Source of the DNA: Syntrophales bacterium
Lineage (GTDB): Bacteria; Desulfobacterota; Syntrophia; Syntrophales; UBA4778
Assembly (NCBI GenBank): GCA_028712885.1
Contig: JAQTPK010000001.1
Coordinates: forward strand, 1 to 40,301
Length of the DNA stretch: 40,301 bases
Direction of reading: 5' to 3'
In this document: positions 15,621 through 24,489 of the stretch, in pieces
Layout: every line of letters begins with the position of its first letter
Numbering within the stretch: the first letter of the stretch is position 1
The notes under the pieces: model-generated
The model's database searches: none
What the model was told of the DNA's origin: nothing
Seen by the model: the letters and a program-made list of their open reading frames with translations, nothing else
Made by a program: the position numbers and the translations under genes

Positions 15621-16199
15621 ATGGATGCCGGTGAAATGGAGAAAATTTTCGAAAGGCTCCGGGTAAATCAGGAAATCGCGGACAAGTTCTTCGAGATTGA
15701 AACCTGTATTCTTTCCGTCCTGGATTTCAAGGCCCTGTTTGAAAAGCTTCTGTCTGAAATCGGGACAAGATTTTCCATTCCGTATGTATGGCTGTCCATG
15801 GTGGACGAGAGCGAAATCTCGCCGCTGATCGGCGCCATCGAATCGTCGGACGACCTCCGGGGACGCCTGAAGATAATCGAGTCGGAGGGATTCCTTGAAC
15901 TGGTGGAAGACCGTACGAAACCCCTGCTGGCCAACGGCGACCTGAAACACTTTTATAAGCTGTTTCCCTCGAGCCAGAAATACTTCCTGAAATCGATAGC
16001 CGTCGTTCCGCTGCTTCTCGACGGACGAATAATCGGCAGCCTCAATCTCGGCGATTCCGACCCGATGAGGTACCGGCCGGGGATGGACACCCGCTTCCTC
16101 GAGCAGCTCGCGGTGAAGCTCTCGATCTGCCTCTCAAATGTCACCGCCCACGAGAAGCTGAGACTTTTGGCGGAGTACAATCCCGCGCCTCAGGAATGA
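15621..16199 (+). CDS. DUF484 / GAF-domain protein
   Basis: 192 residues. An N-terminal helix leads into one GAF-like sensory domain: IPYVWLSMVDESEIS, KSIAVVPLLLDGRIIGSLNLGDSDPMRYRPGMDTRFLEQLA (read in pieces around 120-165) and the final helix LSICLSNVTAHEKL. DUF484 proteins of Proteobacteria have this layout and unknown function. The IIGSLNLGD and RYRPGMDTRFLEQLA patterns are the usual DUF484 signature. GGGGGTGG lies just before the ATG. It is a single gene, divergent from the osmC operon. Confidence 0.85.
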   Translation: MDAGEMEKIFERLRVNQEIADKFFEIETCILSVLDFKALFEKLLSEIGTRFSIPYVWLSMVDESEISPLIGAIESSDDLRGRLKIIESEGFLELVEDRTKPLLANGDLKHFYKLFPSSQKYFLKSIAVVPLLLDGRIIGSLNLGDSDPMRYRPGMDTRFLEQLAVKLSICLSNVTAHEKLRLLAEYNPAPQE

Positions 16200-16200
16200 C

Positions 16201-16397
16201 GTAAAGAGTGAAGAGTAAGGCGTAAGGTGTTCCAAAAACAGCGTACCCTGATGGTTTTTGGAATTTCTATTTGAATGTTTCGGATTTGTTTGGGATTCGG
16301 GATTTAACACCTTACCCCTGACGCTTTACGCCTTACGGTTTTTTGTGCTTGGGATTTGGGATTTTGCCGTCTGGCGCATCTTCGCAACTTCGCATCT
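16201..16397. repeat. Inverted word array (GTAAGGY and TTGGGAT words)
   Basis: The left arm at 16201-16231 has GTAAAGAGTGAAGAGTAAGG and GTAAGGTGT. The right arm at 16305-16338 has ACACCTTACCCCTGACGCTT and ACGCCTTACGG. Between and after them are GGATTTG, GGGATTC, GGGATTT and CTTCGCA words. It fills the gap between the DUF484 gene and thiC (convergent); no other terminator is visible there. Confidence 0.7.
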
Positions 16398-16400
16398 TCG

Positions 16401-17672
16401 TTATTTTTTGCCCATGCGGATTGCGCAGAGATCGCCGCACATGGTGCAGCCTTCCCCCTCGGCGCTCGTGCTTTTCTCCAGCATTTTTTCCGCCTTCTCC
16501 GGGTCGATAGCGCTCCGGATCTGAGCCTCCCAATCAAACGACTTCCTTGCCTCTGCCATGGAAATGTCTTTGGCCAGAGCGTCCGGTACCCCCCGCGCTA
16601 TGTCCGCGATGTGCGCCGCGATGCGGGAGGAGATGACGCCATCCCGCACGTCTTCAACCGTGGGGAGGCGGAGGTGCTCGGAGGGCGTGACATAGCAGAG
16701 GAAGTCCGCGCCCGCCGCACCCGCTACGGCGCCGCCGATCGCCGCCGTGATATGATCGTGGCCCGGCGCGATATCCGTCGGCAGGGGGCCGAGGACATAA
16801 AAGGGAGCACCGTCGCAGAGCTGTTTCTGAAGGAGGACGTTTGCCGCTATATCCGCGAACGGCACATGGCCGGGCCCTTCGATCATGACTTGCACGCCCT
16901 GCTGCCGCGCACGCTTGGCGAGCTCTCCCAGCAGGAGCAGCTCGTGAACCTGTCCCCTGTCCGTTGCGTCGGCGATGCAGCCGGGCCGCAGGCCGTCGCC
17001 GAGGCTGAGCACTATTTCGTGACGCCGGGCGATTTCGAGCAGGCGGCCGAAATCTGAGAAGAGGGGGTTTTCCCGTTTGTTGTAATCCATCCAGTGGGCT
17101 GTCATGGACCCCCCGCGGCTGACGATCCCGAGAAGCCGGCCCTCGGCATGAATGGAATTCACGCTGGCAAGTGTAACTCCGCAGTGGACCGTGATAAAAT
17201 CCACCCCGTCTTCGCCGTTCTCCTCAATGACGCGGAATATGTCTTCGGCGTCCATTTCTACGATGGCTTTGCCGCGTTCGAGAATGCCCGCCGCCGCCTG
17301 GTAGATGGGCACGGTTCCGACGGGCGCCGTTGATTCCCGCATTACGGCCTTGCGCATTGCGGCAAGATCGCCCCCGGTGGATAGATCCATCACGGTGTCC
17401 GCCCCGGCCCGCAATGCCGCCAGGAGCTTTTCGATCTCCGCTCCGGCGTCGGCGTTGTCCTTCGAGGTGCCGATATTCGCGTTGACCTTCGTCTTCAATC
17501 CCCTGCCGATGGCAAGCGGGAGTATTCCGGAATGGCTCCTGTTGCGCAGGACTATGATCGTCCCGTCCTCGATGCCCCGGCGGACGGCCTCCGGATCGAC
17601 GTTCTCCCGCTCGGCCGAGAGCTTCATCTCTTCCGTAATTTTTCCTGCACGAGCCTGTTCGATCTGCGTCAT
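16401..17672 (-). CDS. thiC: Phosphomethylpyrimidine synthase
   Basis: Radical SAM enzyme that rearranges aminoimidazole ribotide to HMP-phosphate, the pyrimidine half of thiamine. At 423 residues it is the short form, lacking the N-terminal extension of the roughly 610-residue enterobacterial enzyme. Signatures are NANIGTS near residue 40, GTVPIYQA, DFITVHCGVT, GGSMTAHWM, IEGPGHVPFADI and YVLGPLPTDIAPGHDHI. The cluster cysteines are at the end: C409, C412 and C416 (C-x2-C-x3-C as read here). GGTGATC precedes the ATG. It is third in the TPP-controlled operon, 99 bp after thi4. Confidence 0.98.
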   Translation of the reverse strand: MTQIEQARAGKITEEMKLSAERENVDPEAVRRGIEDGTIIVLRNRSHSGILPLAIGRGLKTKVNANIGTSKDNADAGAEIEKLLAALRAGADTVMDLSTGGDLAAMRKAVMRESTAPVGTVPIYQAAAGILERGKAIVEMDAEDIFRVIEENGEDGVDFITVHCGVTLASVNSIHAEGRLLGIVSRGGSMTAHWMDYNKRENPLFSDFGRLLEIARRHEIVLSLGDGLRPGCIADATDRGQVHELLLLGELAKRARQQGVQVMIEGPGHVPFADIAANVLLQKQLCDGAPFYVLGPLPTDIAPGHDHITAAIGGAVAGAAGADFLCYVTPSEHLRLPTVEDVRDGVISSRIAAHIADIARGVPDALAKDISMAEARKSFDWEAQIRSAIDPEKAEKMLEKSTSAEGEGCTMCGDLCAIRMGKK

Positions 17673-17683
17673 ATGATCACCCC

Positions 17684-17773
17684 GGCGTCAGGCGTCGGGA
17701 TCCGGGAAGAATACTTTTCGACAGCAATCCTTCCTGGGACCTGCTAATGCCTGACGCCCAATGCCCAACGCCT
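17684..17773. repeat. Inverted 7-nt word array (AGGCGTC-type)
   Basis: The left arm at 17684-17706 has GGCGTCA, GGCGTCG and GGATCCG. The right arm at 17740-17773 has CCTGCTAATGCCTGACGCC and CAATGCCCAACGCC. It fills the thi4-thiC gap and reaches the thi4 stop. Confidence 0.7.
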
Positions 17774-18545
17774 ACTTTGAATTTATAATCAGTTCCGCGG
17801 CCCGTTTTCCGGATAAAAGCATTCCGCCGAAGATCGGTCCCATCCTCGGCCCTCCGAAGGCGGCGTTTGCGGACATGCCCGCGACATAAACGCCGGGACA
17901 GATCTCGCGCGTATTGTCGATCGTTACCTTCTCCGCCTTTTCCGCCCAGAGGGACCGCTCGCCGAGAAGCTTGCCCGTTTCCGTATTGAGCCGCACGTCC
18001 GCCTTCCTCTCGATTACCCGCAGAACCTCCGTATCATGGCCCGTCGCGTCGATAACGTTTCCCGCCCTGATCGAAAGCGGATCCACGTGCAGTCCGGTCA
18101 TCTCAACGGGGGACCAGGTGATCACAAGCCCGACGATCCTTCCCTCCCGGATAACGACGTCTTCAACCGTGATGCAGTTGAAAACGACCGCCCCCGCGCG
18201 CACCGCCTGCGAACAGATCGTGGATACCGACTCGATCGCATCGGCCGTATAATACCCCTTCTTGTATTCGGACGTCCGGATTCCGAACATGTCGAGGATC
18301 GGCTTGGCCTCTTTCTGGACGACGATTTCGTTGAACATCATGCCGCCTCCCCACATGCCGCCGCCGATGCTCAGCTTGCGTTCAAATATGGCGACCTTTT
18401 TCCCCGCCTTGGCCAGGAAATAAGATGCGACCAATCCCGCCGGACCGCCCCCCACCACGGCAACGTCCACTTCCAAATGATCCATCAGTTTCCGGAAAAA
18501 ACGGTCGATGATGGCTCTGGTAATCGTAACTTCATTCAATGGCAT
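17772..18545 (-). CDS. thi4: Thi4 thiazole synthase, sulfide-dependent (catalytic) type
   Basis: Makes adenylated thiazole from NAD, glycine and sulfide. From the ATG at 18545 it has 257 residues. FAD/NAD-type Rossmann segments are [20 protein letters not shown] and the [10 protein letters not shown] loop. The yeast protein gives up an active-site cysteine and is single-turnover; here the equivalent motif reads DATGHDTEV, with His170. This matches the archaeal Thi4 type, which uses free sulfide and turns over. GGGGAGGGG lies directly upstream of ATG 18545, which is why I prefer it to the ATG 27 nt earlier. It starts 23 nt after thiDN. Sulfide use would suit an anaerobe. Confidence 0.93.
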   Translation of the reverse strand: MPLNEVTITRAIIDRFFRKLMDHLEVDVAVVGGGPAGLVASYFLAKAGKKVAIFERKLSIGGGMWGGGMMFNEIVVQKEAKPILDMFGIRTSEYKKGYYTADAIESVSTICSQAVRAGAVVFNCITVEDVVIREGRIVGLVITWSPVEMTGLHVDPLSIRAGNVIDATGHDTEVLRVIERKADVRLNTETGKLLGERSLWAEKAEKVTIDNTREICPGVYVAGMSANAAFGGPRMGPIFGGMLLSGKRAAELIINSK

Positions 18546-18568
18546 ATTCCCCTCCCCGCAAAACGGCG

Positions 18569-19906
18569 TCATGCAAGACGGCCGGCGATTTTGATTATCT
18601 TGGCGACGACCTCTTCAGGATCTCTTCCCAGCACCCGGACCATCGGCTCCTTCCCGACGTCTCCCCTGTCGAAAATGACGTCCGGAATCGATCCGCGCCG
18701 GGCCAGAACATAGTCCGTGCCCCATTCAAGGGAGGAACCTTCCCGCCGCTTCACCTCTTCCGGTTCATCTGCGCGGCTGAAAGAATCCGTGTCAAGCCCC
18801 AGATCCCTGCAGGCGGCGATTATTTCTTCCGAAAAACGGATGTTCATGGCGGCCCGGTATTCCGGGCGGAAGCGCATAACCGTCAAAATGATCCTTGCGA
18901 TGTGACTTGAGGCGCCGAAAGCGGGTTCGCGAAAAGTAAAAACATCTGCGCCCATCCGGATGATCCTGCCCGGCACCGCCGCGACTTCCGAAGGAATCGT
19001 CGCCCCCGGGAGAGCATAGCCGAGGTTCGATTGGACTTCCGGAATTATTCTTCCGCAGTGTTCCGATTTCAGCCTCTCCACTGCGGAAGAGAGCGCCCGG
19101 ATGCAGTCGTGTCCTTCCGCCTTCCGTATAAGCGCCGCAAGGGGATTTGTGGGGCCGTGGCCCGATCCTACGCGGATGGAATTCCGTATCGCCGTCGTGA
19201 TGAAGGTCTTCGCGCGGGCAACCGCGTCTTCCGCCCGGAGTCCGTCCGCAAGAAAAAATGCCAGCGCGGCGGAAAACGTGCATCCCGTCCCGTGGGTGTC
19301 GCGCGTTTCAATCCTCTCCGCGGCGAATTCCCGGAACCGTTCGCCGTCGTACAGCACATCCAGCGCGCCGCCCTCGAGATGGCCGCCTTTTACCACGACG
19401 TGGCGCGCGCCCATTTTCTGTATCGCCGCGGCGGCCGTTTTCATTTCCCGGGGGGATGAGATCCTCAGACCCGAAAGGACTTCAGCTTCGGGTATATTCG
19501 GCGTTACCATGAAGGCGATCGGGATGAGCTCCCGGACGAGCGCTTCTATCGCATCCTCTTCAATAAGTCGGGCGCCTCCTTTGGCGACCATCACCGGATC
19601 AACCACGAGGAGTTCGATCCCGTACTGGCGGATTTTCCGCGCCGCGGTCCGGATCACCCCGGAAGCCGCCAGCATGCCCGTTTTCGCCGCGTCAACTCCG
19701 ATGTCGGAGGCGACGGAATCAAACTGGAGCTCCACAAATTCCTCCGGTACCGGATAGACACCCTGCACGCCGGCCGTATTCTGCGCCGTCAGCGCAGTTA
19801 TGACGCTCATGCCGTACCCGCCCAGCGCAGCGATCGCCTTCAGGTCCGCCTGAATCCCCGCTCCGCCCCCGGAATCCGACCCCGCGATTGTCAATATTCT
19901 TTTCAT
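18569..19906 (-). CDS. thiDN: HMP-P kinase / ThiN-type thiamine-phosphate synthase fusion
   Basis: A 445-residue bifunctional enzyme. Residues 1 to about 255 are ThiD, the HMP and HMP-phosphate kinase: [30 protein letters not shown] and [15 protein letters not shown] (anion hole, catalytic Asp/Gly-Thr-Gly). Residues from about 270 are ThiN, which joins HMP-PP and thiazole-phosphate: [26 protein letters not shown] and [19 protein letters not shown]. ThiN replaces ThiE, as in many archaea. The ATG at 19906 follows GAAGGT. It is the first gene after the TPP riboswitch, so the operon order is thiDN-thi4-thiC. Confidence 0.94.
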   Translation of the reverse strand: MKRILTIAGSDSGGGAGIQADLKAIAALGGYGMSVITALTAQNTAGVQGVYPVPEEFVELQFDSVASDIGVDAAKTGMLAASGVIRTAARKIRQYGIELLVVDPVMVAKGGARLIEEDAIEALVRELIPIAFMVTPNIPEAEVLSGLRISSPREMKTAAAAIQKMGARHVVVKGGHLEGGALDVLYDGERFREFAAERIETRDTHGTGCTFSAALAFFLADGLRAEDAVARAKTFITTAIRNSIRVGSGHGPTNPLAALIRKAEGHDCIRALSSAVERLKSEHCGRIIPEVQSNLGYALPGATIPSEVAAVPGRIIRMGADVFTFREPAFGASSHIARIILTVMRFRPEYRAAMNIRFSEEIIAACRDLGLDTDSFSRADEPEEVKRREGSSLEWGTDYVLARRGSIPDVIFDRGDVGKEPMVRVLGRDPEEVVAKIIKIAGRLA

Positions 19907-19926
19907 AATACCTTCGGTGAAAAAAT

Positions 19927-19990
19927 CATGGGTCATGGGTTATGGGTAATGAGAGAAGAATGACAGCCTATAACCCATTACCAATCACCT
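19927..19990. repeat. Inverted 7-nt word array (GGTNATG-type)
   Basis: The left arm at 19927-19953 has GGTCATG, GGTTATG, GGTAATG in exact phase. The right arm at 19967-19990 is CCTATAACCCATTACCAATC. It lies between the riboswitch terminator and the thiDN ribosome site. Confidence 0.75.
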
Positions 19991-20000
19991 GAATTGAAAA

Positions 20001-20032
20001 TAAAAAGGCCGCATCCCGACCCGGATGTGGCC
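20001..20032 (-). terminator. Terminator of the TPP riboswitch
   Basis: On the minus strand GGCCACATCC pairs with GGATGCGGCC (one A/C mismatch), loop GGGTCG, followed by TTTTTA. It lies about 15 nt after the aptamer and about 95 nt before thiDN, the usual place for an expression platform that stops transcription when TPP is bound. Confidence 0.85.
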
Positions 20033-20046
20033 CTCAGTTCAGAATA

Positions 20047-20131
20047 TGAGCCGCTCCCTACGCTGGCATTACCCAGGTCAGGTTCAAGGGGTATTATCTC
20101 AGCCCCATATGCTGTGAGGGCACCCCCGCTG
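20047..20131 (-). promoter_or_regulatory. TPP riboswitch (THI element)
   Basis: The minus strand has the conserved blocks in order: GGGGGTGCCCTC, then GGGGCTGAGATAATACCCC, then GAACCTGA, CTGGGTAATGCCAGCGTAGGG and a closing stem (the last block has its core GGTAATGCCAGCGTAGGG). CTGAGA binds the pyrimidine and GCGTAGGG the pyrophosphate side. It controls thiDN-thi4-thiC, which all make thiamine phosphate. A terminator follows directly, so repression by TPP is at transcription level. Confidence 0.97.
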
Positions 20132-20141
20132 ATATATAGGC

Positions 20142-20170
20142 TAAATAAAGGATTTCGAGAAGTTTATCAA
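20142..20170 (-). promoter_or_regulatory. Candidate thi operon promoter
   Basis: On the minus strand TTGATA (20165-20170, 5/6) - 17 nt - TATTTA (20142-20147, 3/6). It overlaps the end of tatD. The start would fall near 20135, a few bases before the first aptamer block, which is the main support. Confidence 0.4.
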
Positions 20171-20943
20171 GAGTTATCTGAAGGCAGGGAAAACAGCCGG
20201 GCGGCATTCTCCGAAGTGCGTCGCCCGATCTCTTCCGGCGTCAGCCCGCGTATGGAAGCGACCGCTTCCGCCGTGATTGCTACATAGGCGGGCTCGTTTC
20301 TCTTCCCGCGGTGCGGCTGCGGCGTAAGATAGGGGGCATCCGTCTCGATCAGGAGACAATCCAGCGGCGCTTTCTTTACTACTTCCCGCAGCCTTTCCGA
20401 TTTCGGATACGTCACCGTTCCGGGGATGGAGAGATAAAAACCAAGGTCAAGGCACTTCTTCGCCATTTCATAATCGCCGGAAAAACAGTGAAAAACCCCT
20501 TTCCGGACGTCCGGGTTTTTTTCCAGGATCGACAGGACCTGTGTATGCGCTTCCCGGTCGTGAATGATGACCGGAAGCTTCATCTCTCCGGCGATATCGA
20601 GCTGTTCCTCAAAACGGTACATCTGGATTTTTCGGGGGGAGAGATCCCGGAAGAAATCAAGGCCGATTTCGCCCCATGCAACCACTTTGGAGTGGCCGCA
20701 CAATCTTTTCAACTCGTCGTAATCGGCGGGACGGATGCGGCCGGCCCCGTGGGGGTGAATGCCGACGGCGGCAAACACATCCGGATTTTTCTCCGCCAGG
20801 GCTACAGCTTTACGGCAGTCGCGCAGGGTGGTCCCGACTGTCAGGATTCTTCCGATCCCGGCGGATCGGGCGCGGGAGAGGACCTGTTCCCGGTCCGCAT
20901 CGAAGTCCTTCATTTCCAGGTGACAGTGGGAGTCGGTAAGCAT
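20167..20943 (-). CDS. tatD: TatD family metal-dependent hydrolase
   Basis: 258 residues, TIM-barrel amidohydrolase fold; TatD proteins act as DNases or exonucleases and in quality control. Metal ligands are visible: H6 and H8 in DSHCHLE, Glu in WGEIGLDFF, His in VIIHDRE, FHCFSG and Asp in LIETDAPYLTP. No Shine-Dalgarno sequence is seen before the ATG at 20943; the word array ends just upstream. It is a common neighbour of metG/holB elsewhere, but not here. Confidence 0.95.
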   Translation of the reverse strand: MLTDSHCHLEMKDFDADREQVLSRARSAGIGRILTVGTTLRDCRKAVALAEKNPDVFAAVGIHPHGAGRIRPADYDELKRLCGHSKVVAWGEIGLDFFRDLSPRKIQMYRFEEQLDIAGEMKLPVIIHDREAHTQVLSILEKNPDVRKGVFHCFSGDYEMAKKCLDLGFYLSIPGTVTYPKSERLREVVKKAPLDCLLIETDAPYLTPQPHRGKRNEPAYVAITAEAVASIRGLTPEEIGRRTSENAARLFSLPSDNS

Positions 20944-20949
20944 TTTAAA

Positions 20950-21017
20950 TACAAGTTTCAGGTTTCAGGTCTCAGGTTTCGGGTTTAGAAGACCTGAAAC
21001 CAGACAACCGAAACCGG
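20950..21017. repeat. Inverted 7-nt word array (GTTTCAG-type)
   Basis: The left arm at 20955-20988 has GTTTCAG, GTTTCAG, GTCTCAG, GTTTCGG in exact 7-nt phase. The right arm at 20990-21016 is GACCTGAAACCAGACAACCG plus AAACC. The arms are adjacent with almost no spacer. It lies between tatD and the 49-residue gene. Confidence 0.8.
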
Positions 21018-21029
21018 ATGCCTCTTTAT

Positions 21030-21179
21030 TCAGTCAGAAGTTATTTCTTCAGCGTATTCTGAAACGTCCGGCAGGTCGCGCAGATATTTTCTCAAATCCT
21101 CTTCCGACAGCTCGCCGCCCATAATCTTCTTTTCGATGATCCTCTTGTCCGTCTCGCCGGTGTAAGTCTTCCCTTTCAT
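21030..21179 (-). CDS. 49-residue acidic protein, uncharacterised
   Basis: A short frame with a strong ribosome site (GGAGGCTTTTC before ATG 21179). The product starts MKGKTYTGETDKRIIEKKI, continues GGELSEEDLRKYLRDLPDV and ends SEYAEEITSD. The charged helical pattern with ELSEEDLRKYLRDLPDV looks like a structured small protein rather than a chance frame. There is no signal peptide or membrane segment. It is in line with tatD and oppBC on the same strand. I do not recognise a function. Confidence 0.7.
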   Translation of the reverse strand: MKGKTYTGETDKRIIEKKIMGGELSEEDLRKYLRDLPDVSEYAEEITSD

Positions 21180-21246
21180 GAAAAGCCTCCAAAAAATATT
21201 TAACCCCTAATACACCAAAGGGGTGGAACGTACAAGCCTCTTCAAA

Positions 21247-21319
21247 GACAGTTCACAGTACCATAATTAAAAAAACTCTGAAACTTGAACTGAGAACTGC
21301 GAACCGTAAACTGTGAACT
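21247..21319. repeat. Inverted 7-nt word array (GAACTGN-type)
   Basis: The right arm at 21278-21319 has GAACTGA, GAACTGC, GAACCGT, AAACTGT, GAAC in exact phase. The left arm is short (GACAGTTCACAGTACC, 21248-21263). It ends at the oppC stop. Confidence 0.75.
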
Positions 21320-21320
21320 T

Positions 21321-22154
21321 CTATTCTTTAAGCCTGGGATCCAGCGTATCCCGTATCCCTTCGCCTAAAAGGTTATAGCCGAGAACGGTGAACAGAATCG
21401 CCAGCCCCGGAAAGAGCGAGAGCCACCAGGCGATGTCGATATTGTCTTTCCCGTCCGTGAGAATATTTCCCCAGCTCGCCATCGGCGGCTGGACCCCGAT
21501 GCCGAGAAAACTCAGGGCCGACTCGGTGAGGATGGCCCCGGCGACTCCGAATGTGGCGGCGACGAGAAGCGACGCCATGGCGTTCGGCAGTATGTGCACG
21601 AAGATCACCCTCAGGTCGCCGGCTCCAATCGCCTTTGCCGCCAGGACGAAATCGCGCTCCTTGAGCGTGATAAAATCGGCGCGGACCAGGCGTGTGACCC
21701 CCATCCAGCCCGTCAATCCGATGATTATCATGATATTCCAGATGGAGGGCTCGAGAAACGCGATCACGGCGAGAATAAGGAACAAAGTCGGGAAGCAGAG
21801 CATGATGTCCACCGACCGCATGACCAGCGGGTCGAGCCACCGCCCGTAATAGCCCGAGAGCGCGCCCAGCACCGTCCCGATAAGGATGGCGATGCCGGTC
21901 GAGACGAACCCGACCATGAGCGATATGCGGGACCCCCAGATCATCCGGCTGAAGATGTCCCGCCCGAGCTGGTCCGTTCCGAACCAATGGGCGGCGGAGG
22001 GAGGGGCGAGTATCCGGTCGAGGTGAATTTCCGTAGGCTCGTACGGCGCCAGCAGGGGCGCAAAAACGGCTGTAAAGAAAAGTCCGAAAACGAGCAGGCT
22101 TCCGGCCACGGCCATTCTGTTTTTCAGGAATTTTTTCCAGAGATCGGATTGCAT
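21321..22154 (-). CDS. Oligopeptide-type ABC transporter permease, OppC/DppC-like
   Basis: 277 residues, inner-membrane permease with an N-terminal helix (NRMAVAGSLLVFGLFFTAVFA), the periplasmic segment HWFGTDQLGRDIFSRMIWGSRISL and five further helices. The coupling motif (EAA loop) is at FVLAAKAIGAGDLRVIFVHILPN. Together with the partner permease it forms the pore for peptides or nickel-type solutes. No binding protein or ATPase gene is near, so the rest of the transporter must be elsewhere or lost. The ATG at 22154 lies 18 nt after the OppB-like gene; only a distant GGGGGG ribosome site is seen. Confidence 0.93.
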   Translation of the reverse strand: MQSDLWKKFLKNRMAVAGSLLVFGLFFTAVFAPLLAPYEPTEIHLDRILAPPSAAHWFGTDQLGRDIFSRMIWGSRISLMVGFVSTGIAILIGTVLGALSGYYGRWLDPLVMRSVDIMLCFPTLFLILAVIAFLEPSIWNIMIIIGLTGWMGVTRLVRADFITLKERDFVLAAKAIGAGDLRVIFVHILPNAMASLLVAATFGVAGAILTESALSFLGIGVQPPMASWGNILTDGKDNIDIAWWLSLFPGLAILFTVLGYNLLGEGIRDTLDPRLKE

Positions 22155-22172
22155 CGTGTGTTCATGCCCCCC

Positions 22173-23147
22173 TCAGGAAATCCTTATCCTCGGATCGGCC
22201 AGGGCATATGAGATATCCGCGATCAGGTTCCCCAGCAGCGTCAGCACGGCGCCGATCACGAGTATCCCCATGATCACCGGATAGTCCCGCGCCATGACCG
22301 AGCCGTAGAAGAGCTGCCCCATTCCGGGGATAACGAAAATGGACTCGAATATCACGCTTCCCCCGATAAGTTCCGGGACGGAAAGGCCGAGGATCGTAAT
22401 AACGGGGAGCATGGCGTTCCTCAGGGCGTGCTTGAAAATGACCGTCCTTTCGCTGAGCCCTTTCGCCCGGGCGGTTGTGATGTAGTCCTGCCGGATCACC
22501 TCCAGCATGTTGGAGCGCATGTAGCGCGACAGCCCGGCGAGCCCGCTGAAGGCAAGCAGGAACACGGGAAGAATCAGATGGCTGACCAGATCAAGGAACG
22601 CCCTTGCGGGAGGAAGATACTCGGCGTTGAGGGAGCGTATTCCGGAAATGGGAAGCCATCCCAGCCAGCTTCCGAAGAGGATCATCAGCAGGAGGCCCAG
22701 CCAGAAAGAGGGGATGGAATACCCGACGAAAACGAAAAGGCCCGCGAGTCGGTCGAAAAGGGAATTCTGCCGCACCGCGGACAGAATTCCGATCGGGATC
22801 GCGACCGACATGATCAGGGCGATCGAAAGGACGTTCAGAGTGATCGTGATCGGGATCCTCTCGAGGATTTTATCGGCGACCGGCCGGTGGTCCTGGGAAA
22901 AGGAAATTCCCATGTCGAGCCGGACCAGCCTCCCCACCCAGAGGAGATATTGCTGGTACAGCGGCTTGTCCAGATCGTACATGGCCCGCAGCCGCTCTTT
23001 GGCCTCTGCGGACGCCCTGGGATTCATCTGTGTCTGGAGATCGGTGGGCGAGCCGGGGGCGATGTGGATAACCGCGAAGCAGATAATCGTGATCCCGATC
23101 AGAAGCGGGATCATGAACGCCAGCCGGCGCAGGATATAACGGATCAA
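22173..23147 (-). CDS. Oligopeptide-type ABC transporter permease, OppB/DppB-like
   Basis: 324 residues, six predicted helices; begins [19 protein letters not shown]. The OppB-type periplasmic segment [32 protein letters not shown] is read in parts at about 52-83. The EAA loop is [25 protein letters not shown]. The C-terminal AALA DPRIR tail is typical. The start codon is TTG at 23147 with GAGGAGGGC upstream, 13 nt after ugd. The pair follows ugd closely, so it may be co-transcribed. Confidence 0.93.
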   Translation of the reverse strand: MIRYILRRLAFMIPLLIGITIICFAVIHIAPGSPTDLQTQMNPRASAEAKERLRAMYDLDKPLYQQYLLWVGRLVRLDMGISFSQDHRPVADKILERIPITITLNVLSIALIMSVAIPIGILSAVRQNSLFDRLAGLFVFVGYSIPSFWLGLLLMILFGSWLGWLPISGIRSLNAEYLPPARAFLDLVSHLILPVFLLAFSGLAGLSRYMRSNMLEVIRQDYITTARAKGLSERTVIFKHALRNAMLPVITILGLSVPELIGGSVIFESIFVIPGMGQLFYGSVMARDYPVIMGILVIGAVLTLLGNLIADISYALADPRIRIS

Positions 23148-23160
23148 TCCGCCCTCCTCA

Positions 23161-24489
23161 TCAGCATCTTCCGATGCAGGTGTAAACGAAACCGCGCTCC
23201 TTCATTTCCGCCGGATCGTACTGGTTTCTGCCGTCAAAGAGCACCGGAGATTTCATGAGTTTCTTCATCCGGTTGAAGTCCGGATTCCGGAAGAGATGCC
23301 ACTCGGTGGCCAGAGCCAGGAAATCCGAGCCTTCCAGCGCTTCGTAGGGATTGTTGAAATACCGGACCCGGGGGTCTTCGCCGAGAACACTTTTCGCGTT
23401 TTGAGCGGCCTCGGGATCATACGTCCGTATATTCGCCCCGTGCGCGAGCAGGGCGCGGATTATTTCTATTGCGGGGGACTCCCTCACATCATCCGTGTTC
23501 GGCTTGAAGGCAAGCCCCCAGACCGCCCCGGTCTTGCCCGCGACGGTTCCCTTATCCGAATAATATGCGATAATCTTGTCCGCCATGATCCTGCGCTGGC
23601 GGATATTGACCTCTTCCACGGATTTCAGGATCCTCGTATCGTATTCGCAATTCCCGGCCGTGCTGATCAAGGCCCGCACGTCCTTGGGGAAGCACGACCC
23701 GCCGTAACCGATTCCCGGATAGATGAAGCTGTACCCGATCCGCCGGTCCGAGCCGATTCCCAATCTTACCTTCGAAATGTCCGCTCCGACCCGCTCGCAG
23801 ATATTTGCCATTTCGTTCATGAACGAGATGCGGGTCGCGAGCATGGCGTTGGCGGCGTATTTGGTCAACTCGGCGCTCCGGACGTCCATTACTATCATCT
23901 TTTCCCTGTCCATGGCGAACGGGGCGTAAATTTCCTTCATCAGTTCGGCTGTTCTTGGATTATCGGTGCCGATGATCACCCGGTCGGGCTTCATGAAATC
24001 GTTAATCGAGTCGCCCTCTTTCATGAATTCCGGGTTGGAGACGACGTCGAACTCTATATGGAGGTTTCTTTTTTTCAGTTCGCCGCGGATGGTTTCCCTG
24101 ACCTGGTCGGCGGTTCCCACGGGAACGGTTGATTTGTTGATGATGATTTTGTACTCGGTCATGGTTTCCCCGATTCCGGAAGCCACGTCCAGCACGTGCT
24201 TCAGGTCGGCCGCCCCGTTTTCATCCGGAGGAGTGCCTACGGCGATGAACAGAAAGAGGGATTTGTCGACCGCGTCCGCGAGCTCAGTCGTGAATACGAG
24301 CCGCCCGTCTTCCCTGTTCTTTTTCACGAACGTCTCCAGGCCGGGCTCGAAGATCGGAACGATCCCGCGGTTGAGCTCGTCGATCTTCTTTTCGTCAATA
24401 TCCACGCAAGTAACGTCGTTTCCCATGTGGGCGAAACATGCGGCCGCGACCAGCCCCACGTAGCCGGTCCCTATGATGCCTATCTTCAT
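23161..24489 (-). CDS. ugd: UDP-glucose 6-dehydrogenase
   Basis: Oxidises UDP-glucose to UDP-glucuronate for surface polysaccharide; 442 residues. The N-terminal Rossmann motif is [13 protein letters not shown] (4-16), with [12 protein letters not shown] and STVPVGT following. The catalytic Cys266 lies in [30 protein letters not shown] and [10 protein letters not shown] are C-terminal landmarks. The start at 24489 overlaps the stop of the TIM-barrel gene by 4 bp, with GGAGAGGGGG upstream, so the two are coupled. GDP-mannose dehydrogenases are related, but the motifs fit Ugd. Confidence 0.95.
   Translation of the reverse strand: MKIGIIGTGYVGLVAAACFAHMGNDVTCVDIDEKKIDELNRGIVPIFEPGLETFVKKNREDGRLVFTTELADAVDKSLFLFIAVGTPPDENGAADLKHVLDVASGIGETMTEYKIIINKSTVPVGTADQVRETIRGELKKRNLHIEFDVVSNPEFMKEGDSINDFMKPDRVIIGTDNPRTAELMKEIYAPFAMDREKMIVMDVRSAELTKYAANAMLATRISFMNEMANICERVGADISKVRLGIGSDRRIGYSFIYPGIGYGGSCFPKDVRALISTAGNCEYDTRILKSVEEVNIRQRRIMADKIIAYYSDKGTVAGKTGAVWGLAFKPNTDDVRESPAIEIIRALLAHGANIRTYDPEAAQNAKSVLGEDPRVRYFNNPYEALEGSDFLALATEWHLFRNPDFNRMKKLMKSPVLFDGRNQYDPAEMKERGFVYTCIGRC

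Noticed and set aside
17673-17771. Second TPP riboswitch directly before thiC
   Set aside because: The gap contains only a word array; none of the CTGAGA, ACCTGA or GCGTAGGG blocks is present.
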